This document shows positions 38,208-49,574 of a DNA stretch of 64,000 nt, in pieces. Where the stretch lies: NCBI GenBank assembly GCA_034769895.1, contig CM068372.1, positions 237,732,343 through 237,796,342 of the forward strand, read 5' to 3'. The stretch's first letter is position 1, and each line of letters begins with the position of its first letter. The DNA comes from Magicicada septendecula (Eukaryota; Arthropoda; Insecta; Hemiptera; Cicadidae). The notes beneath the pieces are model-generated. The model searched no databases, was not told the DNA's origin, and worked only from the letters and a program-made list of their open reading frames with translations. The translations under genes and the position numbers were made by a program.

Positions 38208-38679
38208 ACTCCAACCAGGGGCGTATATTCTAGGCTAGCTAGGCTAGCTGCGAAGCCCAAAGATTAAAGGACAAAAAAATCTATTAGGAATTTCCATAAA
38301 ATTGTTCATTTTATCGAAGTCAGACGTGTTTCCCTCACGTGTTTACTTCTGTTTCGTAGTACCGTAATTACTAATTACAGACAATACAACTTCGCATATA
38401 ACGGCGCCTGAATCGCTGCAACTTGCTTTACTCAGGCTTCGCAAGTAACTTGCGAAGCCTTTCCTCGTCACGATTCAATGGCGTTGCTATGACAACGCTG
38501 AGGGACTTGGTGGGGGCAATGATGTTTATCGTAGGCTAGGCTTCGCTCCTTGGAGAGCTAGCTAACAGTGGAGTGTGAGACAGTAGGCCGTGTGGCATGC
38601 AAAGCAGTGGTTCATTTTAAAATTGGTTATAATTTTGTGAATGATATTTTGTGCTGTGCAGTTTGAATAATAAATTAAG

Positions 38680-40759
38680 ATGAGTGATATAGTATATAAA
38701 CTATTGACAAAGACACAATTTGCTCAGCTTCCGTATGAGGATAAGCTTCAAATTGTAAAGATAGGTAGGCCTCAGCCATCCCTTCTGGAACTTAAAAGTG
38801 AACATAAAGAAAAGAACAGAGTGTATACTAGATGTTTTAGTGAGGCCAACTACAAAAAATACCCTTGGTTAACTGGATCGAGTACAACTAATAAATTGTA
38901 CTGCTGGGCGTGTTTGCTTTTTTGCACCGATACAAGTCCTTGGAATAAGACAGGATTTAATAATTTAAATTATTTGCTAACGGCTTGTGATAAACATCAA
39001 AAATCACTTAGTCATATACGAGCATTCAATACGTTACAGACATTCGGTTTTCAAAGAATCGATCATTCCCTTAATTTACAGAAAAAGATTGCCGACAGTC
39101 TACATAATGAAAAAGTAAAGGAAAATAGAATTATTTTAAGAAGACTGATTGACGCAGTAACATTCCTAGGGAAGCAAGAATGTCCATTTAGGGGCCACAA
39201 TGAGTCTAGCGATTCAACAAATAAAGGCATGTACATAGAATTTTTATCAACGTATGAGCAAACAATAGCAAACCATTTAAAAACCGCAACAATTTTTAGA
39301 GGAACGTCACCGGTAATACAAAATGATTTAATTGACGCAGTAGGTAGCGTAATTACAGACAAAATCAAATCGGAAATATCTAATGCAACATTCGTTGCAA
39401 TATTACTTGACGAGACAACTGACGTAACCAATAAAAGTCAATTATCAACAGTTTTACGATTTGTCGATAATGAAGAAAACTGTCAGGAAAGATTTTTGCA
39501 CTTCACTGATGTCAGTTTAGACCGAACTGCACAAGGATTGTTCCAACATGTCACCAAGGTTGTGGATGATTTAGAATGTTCAAAAAAACTTATAGCCCAA
39601 ACTTTCGATGGAGCAGCTGTTATGGCCGGCCATGTGTCTGGACTTCAAACCTTGGTGAAAAATAAGTACCCATCAGCAACTTTTATTCATTGCTGTAGTC
39701 ACAGGCTGAATTTGGTTTTGTCAAAGTCTACAAATTTTGTAGCAGAATGTAAACGGTTTTTCATCACTTTATCAGGAATACCTACCTTTTTTCACATTCT
39801 ACAGTCCGCACAACTGCTCTAAAAACTTTATGGAGAAGAAACTACCGAGAGTGGCACCAACAAGGTGGAATTTCTCATCAAGGTTTGTAAATACTGTCAA
39901 AGAATATAGAAGGCCTCTTATCATGTTCTTTTCATCAATAGAAGATGAACCCGGTGACTGGACAGGTGAAGAAGTGAATACTGCTTCAGGCTTTGTTTGT
40001 TTTTTACATAAATTCGACACTAGATTTCTTCTTCTTAGTTTCAGCAAAATATTTGCAATTTCTGATGTTCTTTTTGACATAATGCAAAAAAAATATTTGA
40101 ACATTTCTTACTGCATGAACAAAGTCAATGAATTCTATGATACTCTGCAGAAAATTAGAGATGAGGATTTTAATCTTGTACGGACGGAAGCTACAAGTAA
40201 TTCTGAATATGAAGATAATGAAGATAAAGAATATGAACCAAGACACAAAAGACAGAGAAATGATGACCGTTCCAAATGGCAGCGTATTTTTAACGAAATT
40301 CTGGACACAGTGATGTCCTAGATAAAATTCAGGTTTGAGTCCCAAAAGGATCTTAAATTCGTGTCTTTATTGGATTCAAACAATTTTGATACATTTTGTA
40401 AAAGTTTCCCACAAAATCTGATGACAGAACTTAAAGAACCATATAGTTCATACTTTGATATTGTTCACCTCAAAAATGAACTAAATGTGCTTTATACTCT
40501 AGATGAGTATAAGAAAAAATCAGTGAATGAGATTACTATTTATATGAAACTCAATAATTTGGACATAGTGTTCAGTGAAGTGTACAAACTAGCAGAATTA
40601 ACATTGACATTTCCATCTACAACTGCAACTGTTGAAAGAAGTTTCTCCGCTCTAAAGAGGATTAAGACTTACCTCAGAGCCACACAAGGACAAGTCCGGT
40701 TAAGCAACTTGGCTGTTATATCTATTGAGAAAAACATTCTTCTTAATATGAAAAAGTGA
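38680..40759 (+). pseudogene. hAT transposase (TTF zinc finger, hAT dimerisation), two lesions
   Basis: About 690 codons if the lesions are ignored. Segment 1 (38680-39822) has a TTF-type zinc finger (residues about 50-115, CWACLLFC), the DUF4371-like RNase H fold with LLDETTDVTNKSQLS (about 242, first catalytic Asp), TFDGAAVMAG (about 307, second Asp) and IHCCSHRLNLVLS. A one-base frame shift after SAQLL leads to segment 2 (39830-40321) with APTRWNFSSRF, the usual TRW block. An in-frame TAG at 40319-40321 interrupts it; the same frame continues in segment 3 (to 40759) with PSTTATVERSFSALKRIKTY, the hAT C-terminal dimerisation region with the catalytic Glu. All catalytic blocks are present, but the gene as written is broken. 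Confidence 0.93.
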
Positions 40760-40889
40760 TCAGAAGAAACATTTTATTAAAATTAATCCTGAAATTCACA
40801 CAAAAGGAGAGAAGAATGGAGTTCTTGTTCAAATAAGTCTACACAGAGCCGTCGTCGAAGTAAGTCAAACTTTCTTCAGTATAATTATA

Positions 40890-41027
40890 TATTATTTCCT
40901 CATGATGTAATGATATAGTTCTTGCTTTCTGTAATCTTTTATTTGTTTCACTACCGCCGTCCGGCCCTAGTGACTTCGGCGGCACAAATGTATGCTATAA
41001 ATAAATAAATAAATGAAGTATTGAAGT
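40890..41027 (+). repeat. Possible LINE/SINE 3' end inside the hAT
   Basis: CACTACCGCCGTCCGGCCCT...CGGCGG can fold into a 6-bp GC hairpin (CCGCCG/CGGCGG) and is followed by a (TAAA)n tail at about 41001-41017. A GC-rich hairpin plus a short tandem tail is typical of non-LTR 3' ends. It contrasts with the AT-rich hAT sequence around it. No target duplication was identified, and it may instead be part of the hAT itself. Confidence 0.3.
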
Positions 41028-41248
41028 TCTTTGCTTGCTTTTGTCTTTCTAATGATGCCATTTCATAATTATTGTTGAAGTATCAGTCATTATTATATAA
41101 GCTAGAATGCATTGGCATGGTGTCACAACAACACATCACTTCAAAAAGCTTGAAATATGAACGAGGGGGACCCCCTCCAGTGCATTTTCTTCAATTCTAA
41201 GGTGAGCTAGCCCAGGTCTCGAACTCAGCATACGCCACTGACTCCAAC

Positions 41249-44200
41249 GAACAATAGGACGTTTCTGTTGGGTTAATCTAGTGTTGCTGTGTCTAGGCCT
41301 GGCGTCATCAATTAGCTAGTCGCATAACTCGTTTCCTGTCAACACACATGGCAACATGTATACCCGTCTGTGGTAAATCTATTCATTCCGTGCTTACAGT
41401 GGCATAAGGTGTTATTGTTGCTTTTTCCCCGCGCACAACCTATTATGATGTAACCAATATTATTGTAATAATTATAATAATAAGCAGCAACGATAAATAT
41501 TCATTCAGAACACACACACACACACGCGCGCGCGCGCGCGCGCACACGCACGCACGGTGATATCTTGAATTGTGTTATTAATTAGAAAAGATGCAAATTC
41601 AAACAAAAGCGAAGATCCCTGTTGAGAAAACAAAAGACGGCAGGCGTACAGTTTGACGCAGTTTGTGAGAGCAGGTCACCCTCTATTGACTCACGCAATT
41701 GTCAACAGGTGGTGGTTGGGGGGCTTTAAATGCACCTGCCTGCGTCACGTGGTGGTCACGTTGTTGATACACTTCGTAAGATAATTCTCTAACCGTAAGA
41801 CTCGTGACGTCAATGGAAATGCCTCGTCGACCAATCGCATCGCTCTGCGATAATTGCTTCGTTCCGGTTTGGTTTCTCTTTTCCGTAGATTTCATATCTC
41901 AGTTGTCATCGATCGATGTTACACAGGCTGAATTTTACTTCAGTGGACGAACGCCGGTTTTAGAAGTGCCCCTACAGTAGATCAAAGAAATTGTATAATG
42001 CTTATAAAGTTGAACTTTCTTACAACCCGAATTATTACACGATTAAATAAAAATTGCAGTTAAAGGAAATTCGAATTATGGCATAACAATTTTTGAAGTA
42101 TTAACTTATTTACGGAAACTCTTTTGAGATTAAATACGTGCAATTAAATATGTGTCAAGGCATGAAAAATTATTAAATGTTGAAATGTAAATTAAATAAA
42201 CCTATATACATTTTAATTAGGTTCAAACATTTTTTGTGAATAAAAGGTTTGGTACAAACAGTTTTTAGGTATTTAAAATAATCTACAGTTTGTAGAAAAG
42301 CACTAATATTTCTAAAATAAACGTATGATATTGGAAATTTATAGAGAATAACTCGTAAAATTACTTTACTGGTTTATTTTTATGTTCATAGAAGTATATT
42401 ACGTTTTTCGGGTAAGATAATGACGACCGACAGTCAAAGAGAAATGCATTTAATAACACAATGCAGTATAGGCTACTACACTTTACTTAAATTATAAACA
42501 TCTGTGTCTCATAAAACAAATTAAGGAAAATAAGAAAACAATTTACCCCAAGCTCACTGATATTCTGAAATTTAAACTAAATAATAAACTCTTATTTTGT
42601 AGATAACTGTAATTTATAACAAAACAAAAAATTAAACAGAGTCGTTTGAATCATGTCTTGGGCGAGACGGACAGGCTTAAATCGTGGTTAAAAATTGGGT
42701 AAAATTACGATGCTGGTCGAGGCGGACACTTTAATAAACAAGACTAGTAGTTGTAAATCAACTGAAACGTCCCCCTTACACTTTTTACAGACTTGGGACT
42801 GTCAATGTAGGTTGATTTTGAAACACAAAACTCTCACATCAAAGACATTAGAGGTTTAGAAGTTGTAATCTATTTTTAAAAATATTTGTCTTTTTTTAAA
42901 GTACTTTTATTTATGTCAGTATAGCCCATTTTTATTTGTAAATTTTTCTGTGTTTTTATATTTTTAGTATTTTTAATGCATTTATGTAAAGCTTTTTCAG
43001 TATACTACGAAAGTGATTTACATTTATTTTTCTTTTTTGCATTTAATCTTTCTTTCTCATTACACATTTTTTAAACCAATGTTTTTATGAATCCAACTTG
43101 TTTACATCGCCTTCACACAAATTCTTCAGGTTGTTGTCGGCATCAAAAGGGTTCAATATTTTGTTAATTCTCACGTCCTGTTTGACATAACTCTTCTCTT
43201 GTTTCTGAGCAGTATCTCCAAGATCCTTTGCCATCAGTTAGAAAGAAACATTCTACGTTTCTTCTTTCAACCAACAGGAAAACATTAGGGTGGTATTGTG
43301 ACGATTTAAAACAAATTTTAAATAGCACAAAACAAAAAAAATTTTTGTTGTGTTCGTAATAACACATAATAAAATAATCCACCCCCCCCCCCCCGCTGTA
43401 GCAAATACCTGTACAAACAAGTGAAAAGCCAGTACGGACACGCAAATTATACAGTTGTTACGCTAATTAAAATAATCATTGTAATGATCTCTAAAAAACG
43501 TGATAGTTACAAATAAAATACTGACGAAAATAAAGAAGCTGTGGTATAATTAATAGTAGCTAATTAAAGGTAAAATAATAATAATAAAAGAACGAACTAC
43601 ATTTCTCTCGATGTGTAAATTACGCCAGATCCCTACTCACGGCCACAAAACCTACCCCAGTCGTCTCTGAATTACGCCCAAGCCAACTGCTTTGCCATGC
43701 GTTGTCACAAGAAATACGTGTCACATTACATAACTATGCATAAATAAATAGATGCTTCTTGGTAACAAGAGCAATAAGTAGAGGAGAGTGAAAATATGTA
43801 GTTAAAATGTAAAGGAAGTTATGTAGTTAAAAAGTAAATATATAAACAGTAGCCATCACATCTCTTTAAGTAAGTGTTTAACAATTAAAGTATGTACAAT
43901 ACCGAATCAGAATGTAACATTAGTGCAGTGTAAACAAAATGTGAAAAGTGAAAACGACCGTCTGAAGGAAATCAACAACCACACTATGAGCATCACGTAC
44001 CCAGAGACAGAGCATCATGACTAAACTACCAACTTAGAGTCAACAGTTTAAATGGAGGACCACAAACTGCAGCTAAGAACATCCAGAAAACACCACCGTA
44101 GAGGATCATGAAGAGGACCAGTCGTGGACATACCCAATACCCAGGTGACACGGAAGCATAACTTCTGTGGTTATATTTCTTCTAACAACAAAGAGTAAAG

Positions 44201-45275
44201 ACCGTATATTTCTCGTAAAGACTCATATAAATACTGTAAATTGTAATGTAGTAATATGGATAGTTACTGTAACTAAATAATAGTAACCTGAAGATGCTTA
44301 CAGGTATAAATAAGTCAATAGTAAATTAAACTATTCTTCAAATAGTTTACATAATGTCAAAATAATCTGGAATATCATAAAAATTAGAACCCGGATCCGT
44401 GGTATTTAATGTGATATACAGCTGTATGGTTTTGAGCTCATCATAGTAATGTTTTAAAAAGAATGAAAGCATTTAGTAATGAATTTATTCATTAAGTAAG
44501 AATCATGAATGTTGGTATGCAACCTGATAGATCACAAACCTTATTTTGAAAGTTGTAATAAAGAGATGTCTTTGCTAAACCCAAGAGAGTGAGTAAATTT
44601 ACGAAAGCTCAGTCAAACTCCTAAACTTTACAGGTTCTCAATTTGTTGGTAAGTAATCAGTAAATATAATGGCAGCCGGTTTAATTGACAAAGGCCAATT
44701 AAACTGGTTCCCCGTGTTATAATGTCAAGAAGAAGAGACACAATAAAATGCGCCACTCTGCTTTCTTATAAGATAATTGTGTACGTCGTGGCACATATAA
44801 AATGCGCTACTCTAATAATAATCATTCACTCTGTTTCATATAAAATAATCGACTCGACTCTGCTTAAATAACAAACAGTAACTTAACAAGAGGCATAAAT
44901 TTATTCAAAAAATAATAATAATATAATCTAGTAGGAAAGGAAGGTAAAGAAACGTAATACGCAAGTCCCCGCTTGTAAAAATATTCAATTTTCAACCGGT
45001 CTGTATACTGACAGGCTGTTTCCTGTAGAATTCGTGTCGAGGAATGTATGATCTCGATCCATTATTATTTCCCCCTTTAGCAAGGCCCCGTTATGCGAAC
45101 AATAAATCACCGTCTTGCATTGAATCAACACCCCAAACAGCTGGATAAAAGTGTAAACAATAGGGCACAGTGAACTCTCTGTGCGAAATTTCTTTCGCCT
45201 ATAAAAAAAATGATATTCTCTCATTATCTGTTGAGATAATTTAGATTTGATTTGTTAGTATAAGATTGTTATCAT
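41249..45275. other. AT-rich noncoding DNA
   Basis: No recognised gene in about 4 kb. It contains a CA/CG alternating tract (41511-41556) and a C run (43381-43394). ORFs of 70-93 codons at 41683-41895, 43164-43445 and 44985-45224 lack motifs. Confidence 0.4.
41511..41556. repeat. (CA)n(CG)n alternating purine-pyrimidine tract
   Basis: About 46 bp of CACACA then CGCGCG then CACGCACG, the sequence type most prone to adopt Z-DNA. Confidence 0.9.
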
Positions 45276-46852
45276 TGTAACATCACAAAACGTTCCATAA
45301 AGAAAATTAATTGCAAAAGTAAATTAAGGTGAAATGAACAGTATCGAACCCAAGTAATCCAAAAAATTTAGTAATATTGTTCAATAGTTATTATCAATAA
45401 TATGTAAAAACGACGAAGACTTTGACCAAGACTCAAACCCCATGTATTGTTTAAGTGAAAAACAGAATAAAACTGATATTGTATAATAAGAGAAACAAAT
45501 AATCTCAGAAATGACCAAAATGAGGTCATGAAATGTTAGAAATGTAACTCTGAATAGAGCATAAAAACCAATTTATTGTGAAATAATGGACAAGATCTAT
45601 TATTATACTTTATAATATATATAAAATAGATGTATCAAATGTTTTAAAAACATCATTAAATAGGATGTAAATTAAAATAAAAAAATGTAATTTTATAACA
45701 GAAAATCAAAGTTTTAGAGTTGAGACCAATCACTCAGATGTATGTGAAAATTAATTATTATAAAATTAAGAAAAAACTAGATGTAAATGTCAATTAGACA
45801 AAGACAAACAAAATACTTCAAATAGAGAAAGCTGTAAATTGATTAGAAGTCAATGAAAATAATCAAAAACAGTGTTAAACTGGAAACATATAGTGAACAT
45901 GTAAAATTGTAAAATTTATGACTTTAAAGTTATCAAAATGCAACAAACTTGTATTTTAAAGTTGAACCACAATATAAAGTAACTATACCTATAAATATGA
46001 CCACCTAAAACACTTTAAAAGTCAAGTTATGAAACTAGTTACCTATACCATATTAGGCTGAGATCAAAAAACAGTCACAAAATTAGTCATATTTGACAAA
46101 TTAATTGTTTAATATTAGAAGGAATATAGAAAAAAGATACAATTCTATAACGTACAATGGAAAAATACTTGCTCGATTGAAGACAAGCTTAATTCATAGA
46201 GAATTTTTAAATATAAAAGTGAAATTTGTCACACACATGAAATAGCTAATCTGTACAAAGACAGTGAGATGCTAAGTGAGATTACAATAAAATTAAAATG
46301 TATTAAGAAAATTCAGGTATTCCCAAAGATAAACAATATAACAAACTCTAAGTGAATACCCAAAAAATCCTAGAAATAATACCAGAAAAGACAAATTACT
46401 ATAAATAACAGTGACAAAAAACTAGGCCATATGTTATGCCTACAGAAAAATGAAATTATTTATATGTTATGTGCTTTAATATTTGTTTGTTTTGTTATGT
46501 AAAGCTAATTATATTATGTATTAATGTTATAGTAAGAGCCGAGGAACTTAATAACATGTTATTAAGAAGAAAACTTGAATTTTGTATAAACACTACAAGG
46601 TAAGGATATGTATTTTATGTTAATTTATTCGATTTAATTTATTTAAAACCAATCATGAATGGTATCATTTTAATCAGTTGAAAGCAGAGAATCTAAAAAT
46701 AATAATGACATGCAGATTGTAAGTAGTTCTGTAAAATTGTTTGACAAATACCAGAATAATTTCAGTAATATCCTTTAGTATGAAGAACAAGAAGTTTTTG
46801 TTCTAAAGCTTCTACGGAAGTCGAATTTGTTCCATGATGTTCTATTTGCATA

Positions 46853-46870
46853 TTCTCGAACGTTCCAGAA
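46853..46870. promoter_or_regulatory. Four-unit perfect heat-shock element in 5' LTR
   Basis: TTCTCGAACGTTCCAGAA fits TTCnnGAAnnTTCnnGAA exactly: four HSF pentamers in alternating orientation at strict 5-bp phase. It lies 65 bp upstream of TATATAAG, the usual hsp-promoter spacing. An octamer-like ATTTGCAT sits just upstream (46844-46851). HSF binding is inferred from the consensus. Confidence 0.7.
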
Positions 46871-46935
46871 GAAAATGTTACTCAAAAGTACCGGAAGTCA
46901 TGAATAAAAATTAAAACAATGCACCTTACAAAGAG

Positions 46936-46943
46936 TATATAAG
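46936..46943 (+). promoter_or_regulatory. TATA box of 5' LTR
   Basis: TATATAAG in the context GAGTATATAAGCGAGACC. It predicts transcription start near 46965, which would place the U3/R boundary there. Identical in the 3' LTR at 62196-62203. Confidence 0.7.
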
Positions 46944-47444
46944 CGAGACCAAAATCGACACAAGGAGGACTTTATGCTTTGAATCCACAAGAGACACTTC
47001 ACATACGAATCCGAACATCTAATCCAAGGCAAACTGGAAGAAGAGGAATCCGACCCGAAAACTCAAAAAAGGCTTTTCCCCGTACTAGACGAAAGACTTA
47101 CTTAACCTAAAAAGGAGTATATCGCTAAATCGCTAACGTGCCTGTTGAATAGAGCAACAGCACGAAAATGTTAATAGAACGCACACAGCCAAATATCCAG
47201 CGGCCCCGAAAAGGACCGATTTTAATAGAGAAAAATCAAATTTTGCTGGTATTTGCGAAAATAGACAGACTTTGACAAAATTCCAAACATATTACTGACG
47301 CAAGCCTACTACATTGAATCGTAACTAGCGCTGAGACGGCAGTATAGCGAGGCCACGCAGTCAGCTGTTTTTTCGCCGGCAACGTTTAAAGCAGAGAAAC
47401 AGGCAATTAGTAAGCATAAGTGCGCGGAGTGTAACACCCTACAA

Positions 47445-49539
47445 AAGACACACCTTCCGCAAAACGTTATAAATTGGCAGCCCAATTAGTGAGGCTTGAA
47501 AGGAAAGGAACAAGCCCGGCAACTATCAACAAATCAAGACGCCTCTACCTAAAGGAAATAAAGGGAAGAAAAACATAGAACCCGAATTAAGTGTGGAAGA
47601 TGGGGAGGCAGTCCAAGTTGAGGAGATAGAAATAGAGCCGCCCACACCAGAAATTGAAAAACCATGCAAACGGGAGATGAACCAGAGGAACAAGCGGGAG
47701 AAAGACCCATACAAATGGGAGACCAAACAGATAAACCCACACAAAAAACGGATGAAACAGATAAACCTGAACCGGGAAAAGCAACAGGGAGCATCGACAT
47801 GAATGCAATAATGGTGATGTTCCAAAGAATGGAAGAAACTATAAACAAAAATACTAATAACAGTAATGAGAAAACCGAGACGTTAATAGGATCCCTGAAG
47901 GAGGATAATAATAAAAATAGACAGGAAGATAGGGAGGATAATAATAAAAATAGACAGGAAGATAAGGAGGAATTAGATAAGAAGATAGAATCTTTAAGGG
48001 AATATATAACTAATAAAATCAATGATCATGGAAAAAAGCTGGAGGTATTTCAGGAGGAAAATAAAAAAGTATAGAGTCCCTGAAAAAGGAAATCAGTGCA
48101 AATTATGAGACGGTAAACCAAAAAATCGATGATAGTAAAGTCGACAGTGACAGGAGGGTCGAAACATGGCGAAACAATTAGAAAGATTGCAGGAAGGAAA
48201 TGATACCCGTTTTGAAACCATGGAGGAACGAACTGTAGAGACGAAACAAAGTGTCCAAACTCTCGATAATAAAGTCAGGCAAAACCAGGACGAAATTATG
48301 AAGGAGGTAGGAGAAGTCCGGAAAGACGTTAGCGAGAGGATACAAAGAACGTATGATATAGCTAATAGGTTAGACGAACAAATAAGAACCAATAAAAATA
48401 ATGTACAGGAAATTGATCAGAGGAGAAAAATCTACAGGAGAGATTAGAAGCGCTAAGGGACACACCGATATTAAGTACCCATACGTGTCATAGCGAAAAT
48501 AGGGAGGTAATTAATTTCCAAAATTATCGCCGGAACCCTATGGAATTTTTAGAAAGGATGGAAGAGTTCATAGAAAGAAATAGGGAAACACGATGGGACA
48601 GAATACGGGAAATGTTAGATGAAACATTCCGGAATACAAGGGATAATTGGTGGATAGCAGTACGACCCGAAATAACGAACCTGAATGAATTCAAACGCCA
48701 ATTCAAAGAAAAATATTGGTCAGAAACGGCACAAAACAAAGTGAGAATGGATATATTTTACAGGAAATACGATGCATCCAAGGGACAATCCCCAACATCA
48801 TATTTCCTGGGAAAAATATGTTTAGCGCGAAAATTAATACCGCCAATCCCAGAAGAATGTTTGATAAGACAACTGGCTGGACACTATAGCTATGGTATTA
48901 AAGACGCGCAATTATACCAGCAACTCAGTAAAATCACTGACTTGGCTAAGTTATTAGAGAACTGCGAGTCTGCGGGAAAGTTTCAAGACTACCAACCCCC
49001 CCCGTCGTAAGGTAGACTATTACAATAGTAACAACGGGCCAAATCGGAATGGAAGCGGAAATGGTAGTAGTTTCAATCCGAACAACCATAACAATAACAT
49101 CCCAGTAAATAACCGCAATAATAATAATCAGAGGCCGAATAACCGTATCAATCCGGGACCAAATCGAAATAATTACCCAGAAAATAACTATCATAGAAAT
49201 AGCTATCAAGGAAATAATTATCGGGGCAACAATTATAGAGGAAATAATTATAACCAAGGAAATAATTATCGGAACGGAGGCAATCAAGGGGGAGGTGATA
49301 GAAGGAATCAGGAGTACAGGCCCCAGGTAAACTATACGATGGCCAACAGCCAACGACCGTACCAACATAATTTACCAACTTATGTGTATTACCCACAGCA
49401 AACACAAGGTAATCAAAATAATGCAACAAATAGCAGACCTATTAGTGGTAACCCAGAGGTCAGACAGGAACCACAGGCAAGTCAGCAACCCAATGTTCCG
49501 GGAGACCGGGCAAATGAGACAAACACTCATTTAAACTAG
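47445..49539 (+). pseudogene. gypsy gag (coiled coil, capsid, Asn-rich tail), frame-shifted
   Basis: Reading pieces follow one another in changing frames. About 47445-47575 gives AAQLVRLERKGTSPATINKS. 47581-47660 is an acidic Glu/Pro stretch. 47664-48074 (TDKPTQKTDETDKPEPGKAT onward) and 48166-48447 form a long charged coiled coil. 48540-49010 is the capsid-like domain (WWIAVRPEITNLNEFKRQFK, then FYRKYDASKGQSPTSYF). A frame break in a C8 tract (48996-49003) precedes an Asn/Gly/Tyr-rich tail with NNYRGNNYRGNNY repeats, ending at TAG 49537-49539. No CCHC zinc knuckle is visible; the Asn-rich basic tail probably takes its RNA-binding place (inference). No clear start ATG was identified. Confidence 0.75.
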
Positions 49540-49574
49540 ACACGGCAGTGAAAAAGGAGGACAGCCCTTCACTG
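49530..49574 (+). promoter_or_regulatory. Predicted -1 ribosomal frameshift signal (gag to pol)
   Basis: The heptamer T TTA AAC (49530-49536) is in the exact gag frame and is directly followed by the gag stop TAG. Slipping back one base continues as TTT AAA CTA GAC into the pol frame. Nine bases after the heptamer starts a perfect 7-bp stem, CAGTGAA (49546-49552) with TTCACTG (49568-49574), enclosing a 15-nt loop. UUUAAAC is one of the most efficient known eukaryotic slippery sites. Slip site, spacer and structure all match the known architecture. Confidence 0.8.

Larger units (their letters stand above)
38216..41240 (+). mobile_element. Complete hAT DNA transposon (3,025 bp)
   Basis: The left end starts CAGGGGCGTATATTC and the right end, read inwards, CAGTGGCGTATGCTG; these are imperfect short TIRs with the hAT consensus CAGxGGCGTA. 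The flanks carry an exact 8-bp target duplication, ACTCCAAC (38208-38215 and 41241-41248), as hAT transposases make. Inside lies a near-complete TTF-zinc-finger hAT transposase. The exact target duplication and only two coding lesions suggest a fairly recent insertion. Confidence 0.95.
45276..47439 (+). repeat. 5' LTR (about 2,164 bp)
   Basis: Begins TGTAACATCACAAAACG and stays collinear with 60539 onward up to GTGTAACACCC. Unusually long for gypsy. The U3 region is AT-rich and noncoding. The promoter (HSE and TATA) lies at 46853-46943, about 500 bp from the 3' end. After 47439 the similarity to the 3' LTR stops abruptly. No convincing tRNA primer-binding site follows. Confidence 0.9.

Noticed and set aside
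47474..47492. Possible primer-binding site starting TGGCAGCCC
   Set aside because: It lies 35 bp after the end of LTR similarity and inside a convincing gag reading (AAQLVRLERKG), and I could not match it to a tRNA end.
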